Part shown: positions 1 through 5,150 of the stretch, piece by piece | How the letters are laid out: every line of letters begins with the position of its first letter | Position numbering within the stretch: the stretch's first letter is position 1 | From: Caldifarciminota bacterium | GTDB lineage: Bacteria > Hydrothermota > UBA3072 > WFRC01 | Assembly (NCBI GenBank): GCA_015486685.1 | Contig: WFRC01000151.1 | Span: 1-5,671 of the forward strand | Length of the DNA: 5,671 bases | Reading direction: 5' to 3' | Notes under the pieces: model-generated | Database searches by the model: none | What the model was told of the DNA's origin: nothing | The model's input: only the letters and a program-made list of their open reading frames with translations | Translations under genes and position numbers: made by a program

Positions 1-54
1 CACTTTTCAGCGGGGTCGTTCATTCAAATTTAAAAACTCAAATAATATAAGACA

Positions 55-115
55 CCCTCCCTTAATCCCTCCCCTGTCTGCGTGCGGACACGCACAGGTA
101 GACATCAAGGGAGGG
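55..115. repeat. Compound stem-loop with 9-bp outer arms
   Basis: The outer arms CCCTCCCTT (55-63) and AAGGGAGGG (107-115) are perfectly complementary. Inside them, TGTC (75-78) pairs with GACA (101-104). The apex TGCGTG (79-84) pairs with CACGCA (89-94) around a CGGA loop. The outer stem is strongly purine/pyrimidine biased. This is directly visible in the sequence. Its role is unknown; it could fold as a structured 3' RNA on the minus-strand transcript or be a remnant of a mobile palindromic element. Confidence 0.75.
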
Positions 116-133
116 AAATAGAGAGAAAACAAC

Positions 134-152
134 GCATTCACACGGTGAATGC
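134..152. repeat. 8-bp stem-loop
   Basis: GCATTCAC (134-141) and GTGAATGC (145-152) form a perfect 8-bp stem with a 3-nt loop. There is no T-tract on either side, so it is not a convincing intrinsic terminator. It is the second of three closely spaced hairpins. Confidence 0.7.
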
Positions 153-161
153 ACTCCAAAC

Positions 162-178
162 TCCCGGATGAACCGGGA
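162..178. repeat. 6-bp GC-rich stem-loop
   Basis: TCCCGG (162-167) and CCGGGA (173-178) form a perfect stem with a 5-nt loop. It is the third consecutive hairpin and leads directly into the heptad array at 179. Confidence 0.65.
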
Positions 179-213
179 AGTGAGAAGTAGGAACTGAGAA
201 GTGGGAAGTAATA
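179..213. repeat. Heptad tandem array, consensus AGTGRGA, about 5 units
   Basis: Five consecutive 7-nt units fit the consensus AGTGRGA with one to three changes each; the last unit is the most diverged. The 7-bp phase is exact across 35 bases. The function is unknown. Short heptanucleotide repeats are known from other bacterial intergenic regions, notably the cyanobacterial STRR sequences, but I do not claim homology. Confidence 0.6.
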
Positions 214-219
214 AAAACC

Positions 220-246
220 GTGATGCGTGACCGTGACTCGTGTTAA
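220..246. repeat. Degenerate heptad array, consensus GTGAYNC, about 4 units
   Basis: Units beginning with GTG start at 220, 227, 233 and 240, giving steps of 7, 6 and 7. It is less regular than the neighbouring arrays but has the same period. Confidence 0.45.
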
Positions 247-251
247 AGTTG

Positions 252-290
252 TCATTGCGAGTCTTGATTTATCAAGGCGTGGCAATCTCA
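252..290. repeat. Dispersed palindromic repeat of the TCATTGCGAG / GGCAATCTC type
   Basis: The ends TCATTGCGAG (252-261) and GTGGCAATCTCA (279-290) match a short intergenic repeat type found in many unrelated bacterial genomes. ATTGC (254-258) pairs with GCAAT (282-286), and the core CTTGAT (263-268) pairs perfectly with ATCAAG (271-276) around a TT loop. The family recognition is from memory. The pairing is visible in the sequence. Such elements often generate false short open frames, as happens here. Confidence 0.65.
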
Positions 291-327
291 TCTAATAGGC
301 AAGCCTCTAATAATGCGGAAGTATTTC

Positions 328-362
328 GTTAAGCGTAAATCGTAATTCGTTAATCGTAATAA
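328..362. repeat. Heptad tandem array, consensus GTWAWTC, about 5 units
   Basis: Five consecutive 7-nt units begin with GTTA or GTAA at 328, 335, 342, 349 and 356, with the phase exact over 35 bases. The array is enclosed by a 6-bp inverted repeat, AAGCGT (331-336) and ACGCTT (365-370). Function unknown. Confidence 0.6.
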
Positions 363-379
363 AAACGCTTATTTTGTCC

Positions 380-407
380 AACATCTAACATCCAATATCT
401 TCTATCT
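380..407. repeat. Heptad tandem array, consensus AACATCT, 4 units
   Basis: Four units start at 380, 387, 394 and 401, all ending in ATCT or ATCC. The first three are close to AACATCT and the fourth is diverged. The array is followed after two bases by another heptad array of different consensus. Confidence 0.6.
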
Positions 408-409
408 CC

Positions 410-437
410 TTACGCTTTACGCCTCACGCTTCACGTT
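410..437. repeat. Heptad tandem array, consensus TYACGCT, 4 units
   Basis: Four units start at 410, 417, 424 and 431. Each begins with TTACG or TCACG, and they differ from one another at one to three positions. The unit sequence differs from that of the adjacent array at 380-407 although the period is the same. Confidence 0.6.
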
Positions 438-455
438 CTTTTCTCTTTCGTTTTT

Positions 456-543
456 CACGAATCACCACCACGAACACGTTTGTCAATCTCGTGTGTTTCG
501 TTTTTTTTATCACGAACCACCAGCACGGTCACGTTTGTTAATC
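456..543. repeat. Two direct copies of a 33-bp unit
   Basis: The copies at 456-488 and 511-543 are each 33 bp and agree at 28 positions by my alignment; both contain CACGTTTGT followed by AATC. Each copy follows a TTTCG (446 and 496) and a T-run, of 5 bases in the first and 8 bases plus AT in the second. Two copies with a short spacer do not make a CRISPR array. Function unknown. Confidence 0.65.
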
Positions 544-602
544 CTTTGCCCATTCACTAATCTTTTCTTAGTCTTTACCTTTACCTATCTTTTTCGCTAC
601 CT

Positions 603-623
603 GCCGATGGCTTACGGCTGTCT
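603..623. repeat. Degenerate heptad repeat, about 3 units
   Basis: Units at 603, 610 and 617 all start with GC and carry variants of the GCYKACG pattern. This is the copy nearest the operon end, directly behind the stop codon of the 91-residue gene. The arms GCCG (603-606) and CGGC (615-618) can pair weakly. No T-tract follows on the minus strand, so this is not a terminator call. Confidence 0.35.
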
Positions 624-626
624 TTA

Positions 627-902
627 TTATTTTGAATGTGTTGTTTTGATGATTTTGCCTTCTTTATCCAGTGTCGTTCTTAAAACTGTTTTGATTCTAC
701 CTCCATCCTCTGCAATGACTTCTCTCTTAAATACCGCTACATATACCTTTTTTGGAGGAATAGGTATCATCCCAGCCTTGGCAAAGGAAGTGTCTTCTAT
801 TCTTACAACCTCTTCCTGAATATCAGGTTCTATGCCTTTATATTCCGGAAAATTTTGTTCAATATGTGAAATTACAATCTCTCTGATACTCTCTTTATCC
901 AT
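627..902 (-). CDS. Small conserved-looking protein of unknown function (91 aa), partner of the C25-like peptidase
   Basis: I do not recognise this protein. It is 91 residues, soluble in appearance, with no signal peptide, membrane segment or cysteine. The first 20 residues look helical (MDKESIREIVISHIEQNFPE). The middle carries an AGMIPIPPKK segment (43-52), and the C-terminal half alternates strand-like and turn-like stretches (VYVAVFKRE, IKTVLRTTLDKEGKII), consistent with a small alpha/beta fold. The start is well supported: AAAGGAGG (907-914) lies 4 nt upstream of the ATG at 902. The ATG overlaps the end of the upstream peptidase gene by 8 bp (895-902), so translation is probably coupled and the two products made together. 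It is the last gene of the mnmG operon. By context it could be an inhibitor, activator or substrate of the protease. That is inference only. Confidence that it is a real gene is high. Confidence 0.8.
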   Translation of the reverse strand: MDKESIREIVISHIEQNFPEYKGIEPDIQEEVVRIEDTSFAKAGMIPIPPKKVYVAVFKREVIAEDGGRIKTVLRTTLDKEGKIIKTTHSK

Positions 903-1875
903 TTATCCTCCTTTCAGGGTCTCCGTAAAGCACAAATTGGTATAGTGTCTTTTTATCATCACCATCAAGAAATCCCTGAGTTTTTATCATTTCCTTGAAA
1001 AATTGGTGCTTTGCATTCAAAAATGCATTCCCTGCATCTTCTCCATTTAGGAGATTTTGAAAATAGAATTTTGCAAGTAAATCTGCCTCAGTAGATGGAG
1101 GGGCAGCAGGACCATAGGCAATTGTAGTGGAACCACAAAATGCTGAAATCCCATTTTCCAGAAATTTTAACGCAATGGAGTTTTTAACCTTCTTTTTCAG
1201 GATATAAGCACCATAGCAGGCTTCGGAGAATACAAAACCGCCATCTACTGTTTTTATGTTTTCAGGCATCAGGGCAACAGGATAATTTCCACCTTCCTGC
1301 CCATACCAGGGGTTATCCGTATCAGAGCCGTGAAGATTAAAGTAGAAAAATTGCTTTTCTGAAATCTTCTCTCCCAATAAAATACTTTTCATCGGTGGGG
1401 AAGTAAGTATATCTTTTCTGTCAGGCAGTGTTTCATATACAGATTTTGACGCCTCTATCCATACCTTTGCTGTGTACCCTATGCTTCCTTTTGCGGTATG
1501 ATGTATGCCTATTGAAGAAATTAATTGGATGAAAAAATTTGGGTTATTGCCGTCAGGTATTCGAGAAAGAGAAATTTCAGGGAGCAAAAAATCTGCATCT
1601 AATGAGGCATAACAATTATCAGATAAGATATCCTTATCATAATCTCTGGCAGGATTTTCTATCCTACAAAAAGGTATAATATCATCTCCTCCTATCAGGA
1701 TAAAATGTGTTCCCTTTTTGTAAACCTTTTTGATTTCATCTCTTATATCTTTTGTTTCGCATTCAATTATACTGTAATCCATTTTCTCTTTTTTCCGAAG
1801 AGAACTTTCAATTCTTTGATAATCTTTTGGAAATCTTTTTTTTACTTTGTTTTTGTTCCAGATGAGATATGTCAT
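895..1875 (-). CDS. Gingipain/caspase-fold cysteine peptidase (C25-like), cytoplasmic form
   Basis: Predicted cysteine peptidase of 326 residues related to family C25 (clan CD, caspase-haemoglobinase fold). The catalytic dyad is visible as H182 in NLHGS (180-184) and C220 in SEACYGA (217-223). Other family-like segments are FILIGGDDIIPF (58-69), the post-catalytic GISAFCGSTTIAYGP (242-256), the helix ADLLAKFYFQNLLNGEDAGNA (264-284) and the terminal LYQFVLYGDPERR (311-323), which resembles the LLGDPTL ending of C25 domains. Unlike secreted gingipains it has no signal peptide, propeptide or C-terminal sorting domain, so it probably acts in the cytoplasm. I chose the ATG at 1875 because AAAGGA (1884-1889) sits 8 nt upstream and the N-terminus MTYLIWNKNK reads as the first strand of the fold. 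A longer frame reaching 1956 only adds residues lying inside mnmG. An alternative ATG at 1782 would remove the 68-bp overlap with mnmG but has a weak ribosome site. Its substrate is unknown. Confidence 0.8.
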   Translation of the reverse strand: MTYLIWNKNKVKKRFPKDYQRIESSLRKKEKMDYSIIECETKDIRDEIKKVYKKGTHFILIGGDDIIPFCRIENPARDYDKDILSDNCYASLDADFLLPEISLSRIPDGNNPNFFIQLISSIGIHHTAKGSIGYTAKVWIEASKSVYETLPDRKDILTSPPMKSILLGEKISEKQFFYFNLHGSDTDNPWYGQEGGNYPVALMPENIKTVDGGFVFSEACYGAYILKKKVKNSIALKFLENGISAFCGSTTIAYGPAAPPSTEADLLAKFYFQNLLNGEDAGNAFLNAKHQFFKEMIKTQGFLDGDDKKTLYQFVLYGDPERRING

Positions 1876-3724
1876 TTTTATAATCCTTTCTTTTAATGTA
1901 AAATAGTAATGATGCAATATCCGAGGGAGATACACCTGAAATCCTTGAAGCTGCACCCAGGGTGTCGGGTCTGATTTTGTTTAGTTTTTCTCTTGCCTCA
2001 ATGGAAATAAATTCAAATTTTGTGTAGTCAATATTTTGAGGCAATTTAATCCTTTCCAGTGATGTAAGTTGTTTTGCCTTTTTCTTTTCCCTCTCGATAT
2101 ATCCTCCATATTTTATCTCCGATTCCAATCTTATCAATACCTCTTTGCCATTATAAGGGATAAACTTAAACAAATCATCAATCCTTATCTGAGGCCTTTT
2201 CAAAATTTCTGCTATACTAAGATGTCTTTTTGCCTGTGGTGTTCCTCTTTTTTTTAAAATAGGGTTTATTTTTTCCGGTGAAAGATATATTGTTCCAATA
2301 GTCTTTTTCAATTCTTTTTCTTTTTTCATCCTCTCTTTCACCACATCGAAATGTTCTTCAGGCACAAGGCCAAACTTCACCCCATATTTCATCAATCTTT
2401 CATCTGCGTTATCCTGTCTCAACATAAGTCTATACTCTGCCCTTGAAGTGAATATTCTGTATGGCTCTTTTGTTCCTTTAATTACCAAATCGTCAACTAA
2501 AACCCCAATATATGCCTCATCCCTTCTCAGTGTAAATAACTCTTTACCTTGAAGATAAAGTCCTGCATTTATACCTGCAACAATTCCTTGGGCAGCCGCT
2601 TCCTCATATCCCGATGTTCCATTTATCTGTCCTGCAAGGAAAAGATTTTTTAGATGTTTTACCTTCAGAGAATGGTCTAATTGGGTTGGCAAAACATAAT
2701 CATATTCTATTGCATATCCAGGCCTTAAAATCTCTACTTCTTCAAGACCCGGAATAGTATGGAGAAAATCTATTTGCACATCCTCCGGCAGAGATGTGGC
2801 AACACCGTTAAGATAATATTCATTTGTACCCATACCTTCGGGCTCAATAAATATCTGATGGCTATCTTTGTCAGGAAATTTCACGACTTTATCCTCAATA
2901 GAGGGGCAATATCGCGGTCCAATACCAACAATAATTCCTGCATATAATGGCGCAAATTTTAGATTTCTCCTTATAATATTATGTGTTTTTTTGTTAGTTC
3001 TTGTCAGATAACAGGGTATTTGAGGAGGATTAAAATCCTTTGTTCTGAATGAAAAATGTTCAGGTTTTTTATCACCTGGCTGAATTCTTGTTTTTGAAAA
3101 ATCAATGGTTTTACCATCTACCCTTGGGGATGTCCCCGTTTTTAGTCTGCCTAATTTTAGACCTATTCTTTCAAGTGAGGCGGATAAATTTTTTGCAGGG
3201 AATTCGCCAAGTCTGCCTGCCTCATAGTGTTGTAATCCAATATGGATTAAACCCCTGAGAAATGTGCCTGTTGTAATAATCAGGGCATCCCCATAGTATT
3301 CCATACCTGTAGATGTAATTACTCCAATAATTTTGTCGCCTTCAAGGATTAAATCATCAATGAGTGCCTGTTTTATATGTAGATGAGGTTGGTGCTCAAG
3401 TGCCCTTCGCATAGATTGTCTGTATTCCTGCCTATCTGCCTGTGCCCTTAAAGACCAGACTGCCCTTCCCTTCTTTTTATTTAGCATCTTAAACTGGATG
3501 CCTGTGTTGTCTGTATTGTAACCTATTTCACCACCAAGCGCATCTACCTCAAAAACAAGATGGCTTTTGGCAAGCCCTCCAACAGAAGGATTACAGGACA
3601 TCTGCCCTATATTATCCAGATTTACGGTAAATACAAGGGTTTCAAATCCCATTCTTGCAGGAGCAAGAGCGGCTTCAATACCAGCGTGTCCGGCACCTAT
3701 TACAATAACATCAAATCGTTTCAT
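1808..3724 (-). CDS. mnmG: tRNA uridine-5-carboxymethylaminomethyl modification enzyme MnmG (GidA)
   Basis: FAD-dependent enzyme that with the GTPase MnmE installs the (carboxymethyl)aminomethyl group at C5 of wobble uridine 34 in certain tRNAs. The protein is 638 residues, close to the usual length of about 620-630. Visible signatures: the Rossmann FAD motif VIVIGAGHAGIEAA (6-19), SCNPSVGG (43-50) with C44, RAQADRQEYR (93-102), RLKTGTSPR (193-201), RYCPSIEDK (271-279) with C273, the NAD/FAD-domain segment AGQINGTSGYEEAAAQG (365-381), FTSRAEYRLMLRQDNADERL (425-444) and the C-terminal MnmE/tRNA-binding helix SRISGVSPSDIASLL (593-607). The start MKRFDVIVIGAG is the family start; the frame continues 37 codons upstream through the promoter region, which I reject. 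No Shine-Dalgarno precedes the ATG. About 25 residues (from roughly 614) extend past the usual end and coincide with the overlap with the peptidase gene. It is not followed by rsmG (gidB), its frequent neighbour. Confidence 0.97.
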   Translation of the reverse strand: MKRFDVIVIGAGHAGIEAALAPARMGFETLVFTVNLDNIGQMSCNPSVGGLAKSHLVFEVDALGGEIGYNTDNTGIQFKMLNKKKGRAVWSLRAQADRQEYRQSMRRALEHQPHLHIKQALIDDLILEGDKIIGVITSTGMEYYGDALIITTGTFLRGLIHIGLQHYEAGRLGEFPAKNLSASLERIGLKLGRLKTGTSPRVDGKTIDFSKTRIQPGDKKPEHFSFRTKDFNPPQIPCYLTRTNKKTHNIIRRNLKFAPLYAGIIVGIGPRYCPSIEDKVVKFPDKDSHQIFIEPEGMGTNEYYLNGVATSLPEDVQIDFLHTIPGLEEVEILRPGYAIEYDYVLPTQLDHSLKVKHLKNLFLAGQINGTSGYEEAAAQGIVAGINAGLYLQGKELFTLRRDEAYIGVLVDDLVIKGTKEPYRIFTSRAEYRLMLRQDNADERLMKYGVKFGLVPEEHFDVVKERMKKEKELKKTIGTIYLSPEKINPILKKRGTPQAKRHLSIAEILKRPQIRIDDLFKFIPYNGKEVLIRLESEIKYGGYIEREKKKAKQLTSLERIKLPQNIDYTKFEFISIEAREKLNKIRPDTLGAASRISGVSPSDIASLLFYIKRKDYKNDISHLEQKQSKKKISKRLSKN

Positions 3725-3759
3725 AATTAAAAAAATACGAAGATAAATGGGAAAGTCAA
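3725..3759 (-). promoter_or_regulatory. Putative mnmG operon promoter, leaderless or near-leaderless
   Basis: On the minus strand, TTGACT (3754-3759) and TATTTT (3732-3737) are separated by 16 nt, a plausible sigma-70 type -35/-10 pair. The -10 ends only 7 nt before the ATG at 3724, so the expected transcription start falls at or next to the start codon. No purine-rich ribosome site lies between them. Both observations fit a leaderless mRNA. The -10 is only a moderate match to TATAAT, so this remains a prediction. Confidence 0.45.
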
Positions 3760-3833
3760 GGGTGAAGTCTGTATGAAATATCATTAAAAACGCAAAAATT
3801 CCCTCCTCTTTCATTTGGAAACGGATAAAAATC

Positions 3834-3923
3834 ACCTAAATTGAAAAAGATGTATTTTTAGGCTTGACTAAAATAAAAAAGTTCTTATTTTTAATTATGA
3901 TAAAAGAATCACTCAATTTAGGT
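3834..3923. repeat. 11-bp inverted repeats enclosing the glycosyltransferase promoter
   Basis: ACCTAAATTGA (3834-3844) and TCAATTTAGGT (3913-3923) are perfect inverted copies 68 nt apart. The putative plus-strand promoter (3864-3891) lies between them. A third copy in the same orientation as the second is at 5124-5134. They could be regulator-binding sites, ends of an invertible segment, or chance in AT-rich DNA. Confidence 0.5.
3864..3891 (+). promoter_or_regulatory. Putative promoter of the glycosyltransferase gene
   Basis: TTGACT (3864-3869) and TATTTT (3886-3891) are separated by 16 nt, exactly the hexamers and spacing of the putative mnmG promoter on the other strand. The predicted start near 3898 would leave a 5' leader of about 75 nt before the GTG at 3974. 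The -10 is a moderate match to consensus. Confidence 0.4.
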
Positions 3924-3973
3924 ATTACATTTGTGGTAAAAACCTTTACATTTACGATAAGGAATTTTAACCT

Positions 3974-5077
3974 GTGAAAGTCATACATTTCATTTATGGT
4001 GACTTGAACAACGCTTTTCTGGGTAGAGGTGGTGGTATTGTTTATACGCACAAAATATACTCTTTATTATCTGACAAACTTGATGTAGTAATCGTATCAG
4101 GTTATTATAAAGGTGCAAAAAGAGAAGAAATTATTGATGGTGTAAAGTATGTCCGCGTTGGGATTGGAAATTCTTATCTTATAAGCAGGTTATCTTATAT
4201 TATAGGGGCTATTAAATATTTATTTAAGGAAAGAGCAGATATATATATAGAGGCAGTTTCGCATTATTCGCCCGTTTTTTTACCATTTTTTGTAAAAAAT
4301 AAACCCGTTGTAATTGTTCTCTTTGACTATATTGGAAGAAGTTTCATTAAATATAAGGGTATTCTTGGGATTTTCCCCTATATATCTGAAAGGCTTTATA
4401 TGAATGTATCTAAAAGATGTGTAGTTATTGCAGAAAAGGGAAAAAGGATTTTTAACAAATGTAGGAGTGACATTATTTACAGTGGAATAGATAAAAATTT
4501 ATTTAATATTAAACCCACAGAAAAGAATTATATATTATATCTTGGAAGATATGACATATATCATAAGGGATTGGATATACTTATCAAGGCGTTCGAAAAT
4601 GTTTCAAAGAAGCATAAAGATGTTCAACTAATACTCATAGGTTCCGGTAAGGATGAATTAAAATTAAAGGAAATGATAGAAAATACAGATTGTAGAAATC
4701 AAATTAAGATGTTAGGTTTTGTTTCTGAAAAAGAAAAAGTTAAATTTATAAGCGAATCACTTTTCATTTGTATGCCTTCAAGATTTGAAGGCTTTGGTAT
4801 TGTTGCAATTGAATCATCCGCTTGCGGTAAAGCAGTTGTCGGTACGCAAGTTGAGGGTCTCAGTGAAGCCATCGTTCATGGAGAAACGGGTTTAATAGTA
4901 AAGCCAGAAGACCCAGATGACCTGGCGAAAGCAATGGAGAAACTTTTAGATAATGCATCGCTTAGACAAAATCTTGGTAAAAGAGGCAGAAAGTTTGCTG
5001 AAAGATTTAGTTGGGAAGCATCGGCTGAGAGGTATTATAAAATGTGTGAAACACTAGTGAAAAATTATCGGCGTTGA
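3974..5077 (+). CDS. GT-B glycosyltransferase, GT4-like (WcaJ/RfaB-type family 1)
   Basis: Predicted retaining glycosyltransferase of 367 residues that transfers a sugar from a nucleotide-sugar donor, probably in surface polysaccharide, lipopolysaccharide or glycolipid synthesis at the cytoplasmic membrane face. The N-terminal acceptor domain has the glycine-rich loop GRGGGIVYTH (17-26). IIYSGID (167-173) takes the place of the common NGVD linker. The C-terminal donor domain has YLGRYDIYHKGLDILIKAF (189-207) and the EX7E signature in MPSRFEGFGIVAIES (267-281), with E272 and E280, followed by HGETGLIV (302-309) in the GT4 style. The length is typical. The start is GTG at 3974; AAGGA (3959-3963) lies 10 nt upstream, slightly far, and MKVIHFIYGD is a normal first strand for the fold. 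It has no glycosyltransferase or polysaccharide neighbours in the window and is transcribed away from mnmG. Donor and acceptor cannot be told from the sequence. Confidence 0.9.
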   Translation: MKVIHFIYGDLNNAFLGRGGGIVYTHKIYSLLSDKLDVVIVSGYYKGAKREEIIDGVKYVRVGIGNSYLISRLSYIIGAIKYLFKERADIYIEAVSHYSPVFLPFFVKNKPVVIVLFDYIGRSFIKYKGILGIFPYISERLYMNVSKRCVVIAEKGKRIFNKCRSDIIYSGIDKNLFNIKPTEKNYILYLGRYDIYHKGLDILIKAFENVSKKHKDVQLILIGSGKDELKLKEMIENTDCRNQIKMLGFVSEKEKVKFISESLFICMPSRFEGFGIVAIESSACGKAVVGTQVEGLSEAIVHGETGLIVKPEDPDDLAKAMEKLLDNASLRQNLGKRGRKFAERFSWEASAERYYKMCETLVKNYRR

Positions 5078-5109
5078 TTTAATGAAAAATATATCAGAAA
5101 ATACTCTAA

Positions 5110-5147
5110 ACCTAAGTAATGGCTCAATTTAGGTCTTAATTGTTTTT
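5110..5147 (+). terminator. Weak intrinsic terminator candidate behind the glycosyltransferase gene
   Basis: ACCTAA (5110-5115) can pair with TTAGGT (5129-5134). Alternatively CAATT (5125-5129) can pair with AATTG (5137-5141). A run of seven T (5143-5149) follows. Both stems are short and AT-rich, so termination strength would be low. The right arm is also the third copy of the 11-bp motif found upstream of the gene, which may be its real role. Confidence 0.3.
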
Positions 5148-5150
5148 TTG

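Larger units (their letters stand above)
1..626. other. Gene-free repeat patchwork downstream of the minus-strand operon
   Basis: I see no credible gene in this stretch. Open frames exist on both strands, but they translate repeats and have no recognisable protein features. The sequence is built from three strong hairpins (55-178), a dispersed palindromic element (252-290), two copies of a 33-bp unit (456-488 and 511-543), and several arrays with a period near 7 bp (179-213, 220-246, 328-362, 380-407, 410-437, 603-623). It begins immediately after the stop codon of the 91-residue gene, so it is the 3' flank of that operon. No classical terminator with a T-tract was found for the operon, although some of the hairpins could stop or stabilise the transcript. 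The other side of the stretch lies outside the window. Confidence 0.75.

Noticed and set aside
7..291. 94-codon minus-strand open frame
   Set aside because: It runs through the dispersed palindrome, a heptad array and three hairpins. The translation is low-information repeat sequence with no ribosome site or domain.
446..543. Possible CRISPR array
   Set aside because: There are only two imperfect copies, no series of unique spacers, and no cas genes in the window.
493..819. 108-codon plus-strand open frame
   Set aside because: Half of it is antisense to the well-supported 91-residue gene and the rest is repeat DNA. No ribosome site was seen.
1876..1956. Upstream extension of the peptidase by 27 codons
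   Set aside because: It lies wholly inside conserved mnmG coding sequence, and a good ribosome site with an ATG is available at 1875.
3725..3835. Upstream extension of mnmG by 37 codons
   Set aside because: The added residues do not belong to the MnmG family, whose N-terminus begins just before the FAD motif. The extension would also run through the predicted promoter.
3836..4051. 71-codon minus-strand open frame in the divergent region
   Set aside because: It overlaps the start of the glycosyltransferase gene on the opposite strand and the predicted promoters. No family features were seen.
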